From: Multifurca ochricompacta
Taxonomy: Eukaryota; Basidiomycota; Agaricomycetes; Russulales; Russulaceae
Length of the DNA: 64,000 nucleotides
Reading direction: 5' to 3'
NCBI GenBank assembly: GCA_022496185.1
Contig: WTXG01000027.1
Coordinates: 281,985-345,984 of the forward strand
In this document: one piece after another, positions 48,818 to 59,632 of the stretch
How positions within the stretch are numbered: position 1 is the first letter of the stretch
Layout of the letters: every line of letters starts with the position of its first letter
The notes under the pieces: model-generated
Told to the model about the DNA's origin: nothing
Databases searched by the model: none
The model's input: only the letters and a program-made list of their open reading frames with translations
Made by a program: the position numbers and the translations under genes

Positions 48818-49788
48818 TAGTGTTGTGACGGCCCCGGCTCGGCCTGAAGCCGCGGCTTAGGCCCGGCTTTTGGCGGCTTAGGCTTTTCAAAACTCAAGCC
48901 TGGGCCGTAGCGACGGCTTCCGGCCGGCTTAGGCCCGGCTCAGGCCCAAGCCGCGGCTTTACAGCATCAAATCAAGTTTTAAGCTGCATTTTTTGAAGGA
49001 CTTGTAGTTTACATTATATCAACCCCTAGCCACTGCTTTGGCCTTCTGCCATATTATGTCTCCCATTTAATTCCTGTAACATAAGTTGTCTTATTTTAGC
49101 TTGCATCAATAACAGCGTTTGTAACAGGTGTTTCTATCCCGCGCTTGCTATGTAGATAAGATAAGATGTTGAGATTGTGGTGAAACTAAGAGTGAAAATC
49201 CAGCAAGAATACACCTATACTGAACAATTGCTAAGAGCCTACACCCCCAAGAAGACGAGATGGGATCTGCAGCATGCTACAGGGCATCTTTAAATAGGTT
49301 CTAGTACTATTCTACAAAATACCAAAGCCGATCGAGTGTGCGATGTAAATCTAATTATTTATCAGTGGCTTTATATACAATTTAGATGTACTATATCAGC
49401 TACCAAATTAAAGTAAACGAACGCGCGCGTTATCTTGCTTGTTAATGAAGGTGATTTCATCACATGATTGATCTGAGATGTATATACTCAGTATCTTAAT
49501 TAATGTGAGACATGTTTTTATCTCATCAATTGTTTTATCTAAACGTGATCACAATTATGTCAGACTACTTCTGTACCAGTATTCTGGTTCAACAGTTTGC
49601 AAAAATCCGGATAGAAAGCATGACTCAGCCACCAAAAGCCGCGGCCTAAGCCGCGGCTTCAGGCTTTCCAAACCTGAAGCCTGAGCCGTGGGCCGCTGGA
49701 AGCCGTTTTCACGGCCTATGTCGGCCCGGCTTTTTCCGGCTCAGAAACGGCCGGCTTACGGCTTCGAGCCGAGCCGTGCACAACACTA
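48818..49788. mobile_element. Non-autonomous hAT-type element (MITE-like), 971 bp
   Basis: The ends are TAGTGTTGTG and CACAACACTA, inverted to each other and followed inward by related G/C-rich sequence. An 8-bp duplication ATTCTGAG flanks it (48810-48817 and 49789-49796), which is the hAT target-site length. Both ends carry several direct and inverted copies of a motif around AAGCCGCGGCTT and GGCTTAGGCCCGGC, like subterminal transposase-binding sites. The middle 650 bp is AT-rich and has no coding frame, so a partner must supply transposase. It splits gag from protease in the Ty3/gypsy element and must be younger than that insertion. Confidence 0.88.
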
Positions 49789-49796
49789 ATTCTGAG
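49789..49796 (+). repeat. Target-site duplication ATTCTGAG, right (hAT-type element)
   Basis: Same as 48810-48817. Confidence 0.85.
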
Positions 49797-51063
49797 TTGT
49801 AGGGGCAATTACCTGGGAGTCAATTGTTGTTGCAGTTGCGACGCGAGGTTTCTTCTGAGGGCAATCACGAGACAGGTGTCCCTTCCGCATGCAGTAGAAA
49901 CACAATCCTTCGCGTTTGCAGCGTTCTTTGTCATCGTTGGTAACTGCACGTCGAATGGTGTTAGCATCCGTAGTGTGGTCTTGTCGTGATTGCTGGTTTT
50001 GATTGTTTATAGGTCGGTGCCAGAACGGCTGGTCATTAGTCGAACGTGCTGTCTTACTGCGGAGACCTTGGACAATGATGAAATTTCTTTGTTGAGTTTG
50101 TGCTGCCTTTTGCCATTGCTCCAGCGTCATCGGGGAGTGTTGTTCAACACATTTTTCTGCTAATTGACCCTGTAGCCCCCAAGCGAAGAGACGCATCGTA
50201 CTAGGGTCGTCGGGGTGGAGGCCAGCTCGTTGAATTAAGATGTTGAAGTTTGCTATGAACTCGTCAATGTGTCCATCCTTCATCCGTAGTTTTTGTACTG
50301 ATTCATATGCTTGTTCTCTCATTGTGAAGTCAAAGAACGTATCGAGGAACTTTCTTTCGATGATTGCCCAAGCATCAGTGTTCTGTGGAATGAGGCTGCT
50401 GTCAATCTTTGCTCGCTTAAGGAAATCGATTGAATTATTATAGAAGGCCTGGACCTGAGGACCCTCTAGTTGCTGTAGGAAATAGAGGCTCCTTTTCACT
50501 TTATCGATGGCAACCTCGGACCGGTCGTTTAACTCGAGGAAAGAGTCAAAAGCCTTGAGGAAGTCTTCGGTTTTCGTACGATCTCCGTTGAATTTAAGCG
50601 GGAACGACCCCTCCAGTCGCTCATACTTGGTTGTTGTTGGGGGTGCGGATTGTGGTACAGTTGGGGCTCTAGATATAGCGCGGGACGGTGATGTAAGAGG
50701 TTCTGGAAGCGGGATAGGCGCGGCAGTTACGCCAGTGAAAGCCGCGGCATAAGAGGTGTTGACAGTGAGTCCCTGCGGTGGGTTAGATGGGAGGCCCATT
50801 TCTGGGCGGGCAACCTTAATTGCCATCCAGGCATTGAAATTTTCAAAGTAGGCAATCTCGAACCAGAGACCGTAGATCGTTTCTATTGGGATATTAACAT
50901 TATCCAACTTCCAATAGTAACCACTCCAGGCTACATCTTCTTCATTGGCGGCGAGCCATCGGGAACCAGGTCGTTCTTCTTCCGGGATATTATCATGTGA
51001 TCGGGGTCTTAGAGGGAAGGGAAGCTTAACAATTCCGCTACCAGGTCCAACGGGAGTAGACAT
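49789..51063 (-). CDS. Ty3/gypsy Gag (capsid and nucleocapsid)
   Basis: The ATG at 51061-51063 opens M-S-T-P-V-G-P-G-S. The capsid part has Y-E-R-L-E-G-S-F-P-L-K-F-N-G-D and the helical F-L-K-A-F-D-S-F-L-E-L. The nucleocapsid has one zinc knuckle, C-F-Y-C-M-R-K-G-H-L-S-R-D-C (CX2CX4HX4C). The frame now stops inside the first bases of the hAT-type element (TAG of its TAGTGTTG end). Across that insertion the same frame resumes at T-A-P-R-V-S-K-A-P, so this is the N-terminal part of a former gag-pol protein. No homopolymer defect is seen in gag itself. Confidence 0.9.
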
Positions 51064-51090
51064 TATCTATTCGTTCGGGGGGGGTTCTAT

Positions 51091-51102
51091 TAGTCTCGAT
51101 CT
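51091..51102 (-). other. Primer-binding site of self-priming type
   Basis: Two bases inside the 5' LTR boundary, the plus-strand sequence TAGTCTCGATCT is the exact reverse complement of 51252-51263 within the LTR. No tRNA-type TGG start is present. In the minus-sense RNA the two would pair over 12 bp. Confidence 0.7.
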
Positions 51103-51251
51103 AATGTTACGGTTGACCCGCTTAGCGTATAGAGTTCAATGTCAGATGATCAGTCTGACGTAGTTCGGGTGGTGAGACGACTGCTAAGCGTGCTAGGCGA
51201 AGCAGAGAAAAGATATGATATTCTGGAGGTTACAATTCTAGGGGAAACAAG

Positions 51252-51263
51252 AGATCGAGACTA
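51252..51263 (-). other. Self-primer at predicted RNA 5' end
   Basis: AGATCGAGACTA on the plus strand, complementary to the primer-binding site. It lies about 30 nt downstream of the TATA-like box, where the transcript should begin. Confidence 0.6.
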
Positions 51264-51289
51264 GGGATATTATAAGAGAAAAATGGGGG

Positions 51290-51297
51290 TTTAAATA
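51290..51297 (-). promoter_or_regulatory. TATA-like box in the 5' LTR
   Basis: TATTTAAA on the minus strand. The predicted start, about 30 nt on, coincides with the self-primer. Confidence 0.55.
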
Positions 51298-51309
51298 GGT
51301 ACGAGAATT

Positions 51310-51369
51310 GGGCGAGGCTGACATGGGGAGCGAGGCTGACATGAAGAGCGAGGCTGACATGAAGAGCGA
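51310..51369. repeat. Three 18-bp tandem units in the LTR
   Basis: Unit GCGAGGCTGACATGAAGA and variants. The same array is in the other LTR at 45038-45096. Confidence 0.75.
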
Positions 51370-51521
51370 CCTATGGAATGTATTATTGGGTCTTAGATAT
51401 AATGTGTAGGAGCGAGGCGGTTTATTATGATTAGGAACTAAATGGAATTAAATCGAGTGATGGTTTGATAATCTTTGTGGATCGTTTGATCGTTAAGTCG
51501 TGATGTCGTTAAGCTGTAACA

Positions 51522-51526
51522 CACAC
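51522..51526 (+). repeat. Target-site duplication CACAC, right
   Basis: Same as 44827-44831. Confidence 0.8.
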
Positions 51527-52287
51527 AGAGATAACAAATGCAAATGCACAGACCATGGCCCCAATATCTGTTTTCCATCTCGTGTCACTCAACTTGAACT
51601 CGCTATCCTTCTCGCTGGCGCGGACAATCAGGCTGAATACGTCTTTCCTTTCGATATCTTGAGTAGTGTTCTTGGGGTTTAATACTGCCCTGCGCTCAGA
51701 AATCGGGTGTAAATGTGAAGGTATATGCCCTTGCAGCACGCACCTCTTGAAGGGGAGGTTGTATACCCACTATGGAGCAATGACTCTCACAAACCCAGTA
51801 TACACCCATATCCGCATCGCCTCCTGCATACCCATCGCGCCCACTTTGTCGCCGGAATTATAAACCAAAATCGTAGGCTGAATTAACCAAGAAAGCGACA
51901 TGAATTGTGTAAGCTTGCACGGGCTTAAGTGTTACGACGTCCTTCTGTGCTCAGCCCTCTGTGGTGATCATGTCTCGATAGACCCTCAAAGTCTCGGCTC
52001 ATACAAGTACAAGCGAACATATCAAGTGCTGAACGCAGGACCCGATGTCTCCTCCAGTCTTCCTTGTTGGAAGTTATGAATAATCCATTCTCTATGAATG
52101 AAGCCACCAAGTGAAACGAAAGGTATTTGGGTCGACCACTTTGACTTCACCCATGAGAGCCGCATACATGTGTCTGGCTATGATTACCTTAAAAGGCAGT
52201 CAAGTCAAGCTGGTCGCTGGCCATAACACGCGCCGCGCTACGTGTGCATTTACTTACTCTTTTACTCTAACTCTTACTATTACTATC

Positions 52288-53560
52288 ATGCCACCCTTAC
52301 CTCTCACTTTTGACGACGATACTAACGTTTCCATTGCTTCAATTCAACGACGTCAAAATGATTTACGTGACTTCCAGATACCTCGCCTACGTGGTTGTTC
52401 GGAGTCTCTCGCAATACAACAGCAGTGCGCTGCTGAGCTTCGCGAAGACTTGGAGACCATAACGCGCCTTGTCGATGTGAGCACACCTAGCGTTATATTG
52501 TCATTTCTGCTCAAGGGACGCCAGTAGGCCTTGGACGAAACTGTCGATCTCCAGCGCAGTGAGGGCAGTCGAAAAGGTCTCCGCGGTATAATTCAGGGCC
52601 TTAGAGCGGACTTATTACAGTATGTAAAACCCTGGTTGATTGGAGCTAGCTTCCGAGTAAGTTTTCAGGCTGAGAAAAGATATGCGGGCAGCTTTGCTCG
52701 CTTCGAAACGAGCCATCGACTCCAAGGCTTCCTCGAATAGGGAGGAATTACTGCGCTCGTCCGTAATGAATCAGACAAAGACCTCTGAAGGGAAGACTAC
52801 GTATGTCACAGAACCTTGTGCTTCTGATCCTTCTCTCATTCAAACGTAGGGAGGACGCAGTGATGCAAGCTCAGGGAGACGTAACGGATGCCCTCAGGAG
52901 GACAATGGCATTAATGCAGAGTGAGCTCGAGCGCTCCGTCTTATCCACGCAGATGCTGGGTTAGCGAATCTTTGTGTCTGTTTCTGTTTCAAACAAGCCG
53001 CCTAATACATATTTCCAGAGGCATCTACAGCGTCACTTAAAGCTACATCATCGACCCAGGACGTCCTTACTGGCCTGCTTGGCACTTCAAAGCAACTTGT
53101 CACCGCGCTTGAGAAAGCAGATTGGTTGGACCGAATGCTCATCTTTGCCGCTCTGACATTTTTCGCGCTCGTCATCCTCTTCATTCTGAAACAGCGCATC
53201 GTTGATCGTGGGCTACGTATCGCATTCTGGTGGACGCGCTTTTTACCATCTTGGGACTGGAGTGAGCCACAGTTAGGTGTAAAGGAAAGCGCATTGAAGG
53301 GGACCACTTCCACGCAAAGTGTGGTAGCAACCGCTTCGTCCATTATCGCGTCTACAGCAACTGCTCTGGTATCTCAAGTCGCCCATGCCGCAGGGTCCGA
53401 GTGGAACGAGCCTGGCGAGCATGCCAGCGACACCAGCGACACATTATCTCACGTGTCTTCCCGTCTGGACACAGCTGACTCGGGCTCTTTCCCAGTTATT
53501 AGTACTACTACCGCTACTACTTCAACGCCCCCTTCAAAAAGTGTTCATGATGAGCTCTGA
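52288..53560 (+). CDS. SEC20: SEC20-type Qb-SNARE (BNIP1 family)
   Basis: Sec20 is an ER t-SNARE for retrograde Golgi-to-ER vesicles, working with Ufe1 and Use1. The ATG at 52288 opens M-P-P-L-P-L-T-F-D-D-D. Exons join in frame through helical blocks (A-A-E-L-R-E-D-L-E-T, then R-K-D-M-R-A-A-L-L-A-S-K). The diagnostic end is L-E-K-A-D-W-L-D-R-M-L-I-F followed by the membrane anchor and K-Q-R-I-V-D-R-G-L-R-I-A-F-W-W. A Ser/Thr-rich tail of about 100 residues follows, longer than in yeast, where the protein ends with HDEL. Here the last residues are H-D-E-L as well, an ER-retrieval signal. The stop is at 53558-53560. No frame break was found. Its upstream region overlaps the truncated end of the P450 pseudogene. 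Confidence 0.9.
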
Positions 53561-53690
53561 TTATGATTGTCCATCAGTTACAATATAATATTTGTGTGGT
53601 TATGGTGACGTTGCGAGAGGTCCATGGACCTTGAAACTTTGAAATTGAACTCGGCTCTGCTCTTACTCTTATTCTTACTCACTGTACGAC

Positions 53691-56384
53691 ATGTCTGCCA
53701 GTCATCCGTATCCGTCCAAACGGCAGAAGCTTGACCTTGACCGACACCGCGAAGGAGAATATACACCTTCCCTATCCTCTCTGGACATCATCCCTGTCGA
53801 AATCCTTACTGAAATTCTCTCTTATGTGACGTCCCCTAAAGATATCCTATCCGTTGCACGCTGTAACAAAAATCTCTGTGCAACGCTTCTCAATCCTTCC
53901 AATGTGATGATTTGGCGTCGCGCTCGCCGTCGTTGCATCGTACCTGGTCTTCCTCCCCCGCTTCCAGGTTGGAGCGAATCTGCATACGCTGCATTCATCT
54001 TTGACGCAGGAAACTGTCATGTATTGTATCCTTGCTCTCTAGCCCAGTCCTTATACCTACGACTCGAGCAGGTTTGTGATGCCCCGACAAAGCGGATGTT
54101 TATCTCGTTTGTAGCCAGAGTTCGGTTATGCAGGGAAGTGTGTACTATATTTATCGCATATCGGCGTTTTGCTTATGCTTTGGTAGCACGAATGCCGTGA
54201 AACCTTCTTTAAGTGTGTCTTTGTCCTTTCATCAGCCGCCACACCCTTGACCCAGCTGGCCGCAAGTGACCTAGTCACTCTGCGACGCCATCCACCCCCA
54301 GCCGACTCAGAGCCAAGCGAATACTTTATTAGACAGAGGTTGAGATGTTTGGAATTACCTGTTGATTCACTGCCTAGTGGGTGTGTAGTCTTCCACGCTG
54401 TCTCACGCGCTGATTCTGGTGCGAAGATGATCCTTATCACTACTGTGCGTTTACTCGGGTCTCGCGACAGAGTCTCTGCCTGATCTCCTAACTCAATAAT
54501 CAATGATCAGGTCTTTTGACCGACTTGGAAAAAACAAGAACGGAGTATGAAGAAATGATCGCGGGGGGCACATCTCAGGAAGAATACTTACAGGCAAGTT
54601 CTTTTGCACTAACAACTATAATCCTCGCGCTGATGGTGCGCATCAGCTCCTTGAGTCTGATATCCGTCGCCAGCATCAAACACTCGAGGTCCGTGCTCAA
54701 ATATTCATGCAGTGTGGTTTTTGCCGACTGGATTGTAGCATGCAAAGCCTCTTTATGAATGGAGCCAACAGTGGTGCTATCAATACCGAGTCATAAGGGG
54801 TTTAAATATGGATTTGTGGGTGTCGGACCTCTTTATCGTCTCTGCTCTTCGCCCGACTCAACCTTTGGTCTAGCTCTCGGGGTCTAGCAGCCGAAACCGG
54901 TTGGAGTCTGCAAGATCTTCTGAATAGCCCCACTTACTGCTCTTTGCACCGAAGCCACAATGCGCGCCTGGAGATGATCTCAGAAAGTGGTATGCTTTAA
55001 ATTTTCGTCAATAGAAAAAGCTGTAACGGTGTAACGGAATCACAGCTGTGCGCTTACTCCTTGCAAAAATCGATGTTGAAATTCTTTCTCAGCTGGAGAA
55101 CAAAAGACGTAGACAGAAGGCGCATGCCCAGCAGATTAGAAGAGCGGTTATGACTCGGCACTACAATGACCTCGTCGATGACAAGTGCTATGCCGCTGTT
55201 CCCACTTTGGCCGAGTTTCGGGAGCTCCCCATCGTCAAAACCCTACAAGATCGAGAAGACGCGACACCGTTTTCATCGGATACAAGCCGTTCCTCCTTAT
55301 CAAACCCCGCTAAAGCTCAGCACGCCCTAGAATCCGAGTTAAAACGTTCCAAACTCATAGGTGGCATGATCAGTAGCGATCTCAAGAGATGGGTGGACAC
55401 TGCGCTGGGAAAGTTTGACGCAATGCTGGGACGACCAAACTGGAAAAGCGCATCGACGAGGGTCCTCCATCCTGCTGAGCGAGTCACATCTCGTTTTATA
55501 TGCACTTTATGCCACGATACTCCAAAGCAGTATGGTACCCCGCAATCACTGGAATTTCGCGAGGCATGCGTGCACCAGTGTATAGGTCGTCCAAAAAAGG
55601 GGGCAGCGAAGAGGAAGTGGAAGGCTGAGCAATTCGCCCCTGATCAGAAGGTACGAGTTTGGTCTGACAATCGCTAATAAATCTAAGCTCGCTCGCTCGC
55701 AGGCCATAGCGGTGCTTTCACAAGCCCTTGACCTGACTGTGCTCGAGGCAGAAAATCCAGAGACGAGGGAGCAACTCCAACGCTTCGGTGCAAGATTTGT
55801 ATGCAACTCATGCGATTCGCCAATTGTGATGGACTTCGAGCGCCTGGTATCCCGTCATTTTGTGCTTGAGGTCTCCTTCCTCTTCTAACTTCCCTGTTTC
55901 TAGGCTGGTCATTGCCATAGACATGATATAATGGAAGTCACACTGATTTTTAGGAGCGAGACTGCTATTATGACAGTCGATCATCCGTATGAGGCGGGAT
56001 CATTCGCGTGGTACTCGTCTCGCAACAATGAAGCGGAAGAGATAAGGGAAACGAAGACATTTGCTTGTCGCCATTGCCGATACAGAACTCTTAAGCCAAC
56101 ACCGCCGCGGTTGTCGCGGACCGGCGACAGTCATGTGCAGAGATGGTTCACGTTCAATGGCCTGGTGTCCCACGCGAAAGAAAGGTGTGCCTTGAGTATC
56201 TTTGTTGAGGGCATGCGGTAACGAAGACTTGTGCTGTCATAGACACAAGATCTTTCCCATGGGCGACGAAGATTTTTTTCATGACCCTCATGCAATTGCA
56301 GATAGAAATGCAGGCTCAGGGAAAAACTTCCATGTTGGATCCAATTCGGATACGTCGAATACGTCGAATACTCTTGAAGCTTAG
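53691..56384 (+). CDS. F-box protein with C-terminal zinc-finger-like region
   Basis: The ATG at 53691 opens M-S-A-S-H-P-Y-P-S-K-R-Q-K. An F-box follows at about residues 35-75 (I-I-P-V-E-I-L-T-E-I-L-S-Y-V, then V-A-R-C-N-K-N-L). F-box proteins link substrates to Skp1-cullin ubiquitin ligases. After several short exons, 55048-55677 gives a basic helical region and a C-T-L-C pair. The last exons have C-N-S-C, G-H-C-H-R-H-D, C-R-H-C and G-L-V-S-H-A-K-E-R, spaced like zinc fingers. The stop is at 56382-56384. The link between 54490 and 55040 is the weakest part of the model, and two separate genes remain possible. The substrate is unknown. Confidence 0.65.
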
Positions 56385-57065
56385 TAGACCGAAGATACTG
56401 CTTTTATATACATGAGGACAGTATACAACGAGCCCAATCTAGGAATGTAAGTGGTATAAAACGAATACCCATTTTTCAATACTACCCTGAATGGCATTAC
56501 ATTCTTTGACTGTGGCCGGAGATGACAACCTGAAAGGGGTTGATGAATAAATGAGGCAGCACGGACTCTATCCCTTACCATTAAAACCAACGTAAATCAT
56601 TTAACCGGATTCTCTTGTATTAAATAGCTAGCGAACAATTGATTTCATGCAGAATATCCGGTTTATCTCCGTTTTTTTAGTCGCATTTTTTAGTTGACGT
56701 ATATGTAGTATGTAGCGAGCGGCACATGGTTCAAAAAGATCACCGGGTGACGTGTTCCAAGTTTTTCTTTATTTAGACATAATACGAGCCATGAGGACTC
56801 ATGTTCAAGAAGCATGTTCAACGCTCTCGAGGGCTCCTTTGCCGAAATTTGTATCATGAGGCTAGCAGGCTCACCCGAGAGTAACCTATAGAGATCGAGC
56901 TTCCGTAGGGTCCCATGGTATCCGAACGGGTTCCTTGCTTCGTTCCGCCCTGTTCGCAAGTTTTGCCCATGGTCCAGCTGACCATTGCACTTCATGAATA
57001 TAAAATGATTTATCCAGGTGCCATGGTCGTGTCTTCCCTACCCGTCTGCTACCTGTTCTTTTGTC
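56385..57065. other. Spacer upstream of the GH47 pair
   Basis: No gene supported; about 680 bp, AT-rich in the middle. Confidence 0.4.
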
Positions 57066-59515
57066 ATGCGGGGGGCTTACTTGAAACTCTTCGCCATTTG
57101 TCTTGTTTCTGCCCCTGCTGTCGTTCAGGCAGGCTATGTCCAACTTCCTGGTCTCGAGGTCCCCTCGAGTGCGGCTGCAGATCGCGACTCAGTTGTCAGG
57201 ATCTTCAGCCAGAGCTACAATGCATACAGGTACGCACACAGCACACACCTGCACCGTCGTTACCGGGGCCGGGTTTGTGATGTGTACCATAGGAGCGTCG
57301 CTTTCGGCCACGACGAGGTTGCGCCAGTAAGTCAAAAACCGTTGGACCCCCGGAATGGGTGGGGTGCTACCATCGTAGATGCGATGTCTACCATGGTGTG
57401 TAAGGGTGTCTTTAAATGTGGCTCTGAGCTCACCCCAAGATGTAGTATATCATGAATTTAACTGTAATTGTATTTTTTTCGCTCTCTCCCGCATTGTATG
57501 ACGGACATCATCAATAATTCAGGACTTCTTCGAAGAGGCGCTCAATTTCACCCAAACCATTGACTTCACGGAATCGAAAACCTCCGACACCGTCAGGTAA
57601 CTTACTAGATGAACAAAGTATGAACGACACTGATGACTTCTGACAGCATTTTCGAGAGCACCATTCGTTACCTAGGGGGACTTATCAGCGCGTATGAACT
57701 CAGCGGGAAGCAGTACCCCTTCTTAATCGATAAAGCGAAGCAACTTGCTGACCGCCTTTCACTTGGATGGTCTGGAGTAAGTACACTTTGGTGACCATGG
57801 GTCACCTCACTGACATCACAATGATCTAGGGCAATGCCATTCCGTTCGGCTTTGTAGACTTCAGTACCAACCAGCCTATCATTCAAACAGTTTGTCTCTG
57901 TCAGACGGTCGTGACGTGATCTGACATCCATTCTCAGTCAAACATTGCCGAAGCTGGGACGGTGCGTCACAACGTTGATTAGGTTGCACGGACTGGGCTC
58001 ACCACTATACCTGTAGCTTACGCTAGAGTGGTCCCGTCTGAGCGAATATACCGGTAACGACACTTACAGGAAGTTAGCGGAGGGTTCGGTGCTCAAAATA
58101 GCGAGCAACGTAAGTAGAATGAACACTTTCCGGCACTCAATTATCCACGTCTAATGCGTCATTTAGCCTACGCCTCTTCCCTGTAGGTTTTTCGCGGATA
58201 GTAGAAGATTCAATCTAAGCATATCCATATCCAGGCCTTCCTGGACAAGGAATAGACCCTGCCACCGGTAACCCTGTTGGCGGATATGTGGTATGCCAAG
58301 CGGGTTTGAAAAGCGTAAATGCTGGCTGAATTTTTTTGTCCCAGACTTGGGGAGGGGGGTCTGATAGCTATTTCGAATATCTTATCAAGTACGCACAACT
58401 ATCAAACACAAACAACAACGTCTTCGCAGATTCCTGGTTGACCGCAGTTGATTCCTCGATCAAAACTCTGGTCAAGGTCAGCTGGATCATGCTTATCCAC
58501 GGTGTTACACTTACCGCTCACAACCGTGTAGACTTCAACCATAGGAAATCATGTCTACTTGGCGGACTTTGATGATCAAAGACGTATCCGTCATGTGGGA
58601 TCACATCTTGCCTGCTTCTACGCTGGAAATTGGTTGCTTGGTAATTCCGCTTTGACAAGTCCTTGTCCTTGCTGCTAATCACGGAACCAACGCAACTGCG
58701 CCAGGTGGGAAGCTGACTAATAACGACACGATTGTCAACCTCGCTTTGCAGCTGAACGATGCCTGTTGGAATACGTACGCAGGTGATGCGTATGTATTTT
58801 TCGTCGTTGCAATCATCGTCGTGGCTGAATTTGATTTAGAACCAAGATCGGCCCAGAAGTATTCGCGTATATTTCCTCAGACGGGAACTTCACTGGAGGT
58901 AGCAATCCCTCCGGCGATCAGCTAGCTTTTTACCAGGAGCACGGTTACTACATCACTGATGCAGTCTATATCCAGCGCCCTGAAGTGTTGGAGAGTAACT
59001 TTTATGCTTGGCGTGTTACGGGCGACCCTGTTTATCTACAACGTGCACAGAGTGCAGTCGCCAGTTTCCAAACCTTTTTGTCTACACCAACGGGCTTTAC
59101 TGGGATCGATGACGTGAACAACCCCCGGGTCGAAAGGATTGACGATACTGAGAGCTTCTGGTTTGCGGAGGTGCTTAAGTATCTGTAAGTGGGATCCTCG
59201 TTCCCTAATACCAGCTCAGCATAGATGACCTCTGTGCTTATAGATACCTCACCTTTGATGACCCAAGCCATATTAGCCTCGACGATTGTGAGCTTTTATT
59301 CTTTCCAATGGGTTCAGGGGGAGCACAACTTAATATGATTTCCAGATGTCTTTAATACCGAGGCACATCCGTTGTTAGCTCCAAAAGCCGAGTCAACCTA
59401 CGGCAGTGGCCAACTCATCCCCTCGACTACTAACAAGTTTGTCTTGCGACCGGGACCGTTACCCGCCGTAAGCCCTCTGTCTCTTGGCCTTAACCTTAAC
59501 CTTGGCCTCCTTTGA
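57066..59515 (+). CDS. Secreted class I alpha-1,2-mannosidase (GH47), copy 1
   Basis: GH47 enzymes trim alpha-1,2-linked mannose from N-glycans using calcium. The ATG at 57066 is chosen because it gives a clean signal peptide (M-R-G-A-Y-L-K-L-F-A ... V-V-Q-A). Blocks in order are [69 protein letters not shown] and F-N-T-E-A-H-P. The last holds the Thr that binds calcium in the family. About a dozen introns; the stop is at 59513-59515. No frame break was noticed. The signal peptide without a membrane anchor fits the secreted fungal subgroup rather than the ER or Golgi type. A second copy follows 118 bp downstream. Confidence 0.9.
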
Positions 59516-59632
59516 AAACATTTAAGGAGATATCTATACCATTTACGTTCGGCTTAGGGTGGTCTCGTAAACCAGTATACCCATACCATACCCTTCTCCC
59601 TCTTACTCTCCCTCTTCCCTTATCTTATATTT

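Larger units (their letters stand above)
44832..51521 (-). mobile_element. Ty3/gypsy chromovirus LTR retrotransposon, nearly full length
   Basis: Two 417-bp LTRs (44832-45248 and 51105-51521) differ at only two sites and are flanked by CACAC on both sides (44827-44831, 51522-51526). On the minus strand the order is gag with zinc knuckle, protease, reverse transcriptase, RNase H, integrase and chromodomain. A hAT-type element sits between gag and protease. Without it and its duplication, gag reads straight on into pol, so the parent seems to have had one gag-pol frame, as in Tf1/sushi-type elements. Three other defects are seen: two one-base losses (near 48668 and 47753) and a TGA at 46877-46879. 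The near-identical LTRs mean a recent insertion. Confidence 0.93.
51105..51521 (-). repeat. LTR of Ty3/gypsy element (5' LTR)
   Basis: 417 bp, next to gag. It holds a TATA-like box and the self-primer motif. Confidence 0.95.
43199..52170 (-). pseudogene. Cytochrome P450 pseudogene, 5'-truncated and split by transposons
   Basis: Read on the minus strand, P450 landmarks occur in order. W-R-R-H-R (C-helix) near 52030-52095; R-K-D-V-F-S-L-I-V-R-A-S and F-K-L-S-D near 51570-51670; T-E-N-T-T-F-T-L-A-A-T-I (I-helix, altered from A-G-x-E-T-T) near 44760-44810; E-A-L-R-L (K-helix ExxR) near 44600. Then P-K-G-L-P-I-I-V-D-M near 44420, D-P-x-R-W near 43560, and the haem site F-S-I-G, intron, P-H-T-C-I-G-C-K-F-A near 43430-43520. 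A Ty3/gypsy element and a fold-back element lie inside it, the latter in an intron (43595-44408). The N-terminal ~100 residues are missing because SEC20's upstream region starts there. Extra stops lie near the C-terminus. Confidence 0.8.

Noticed and set aside
53002..53343. Minus-strand frame over SEC20
   Set aside because: Antisense to the well-supported SEC20 exons.
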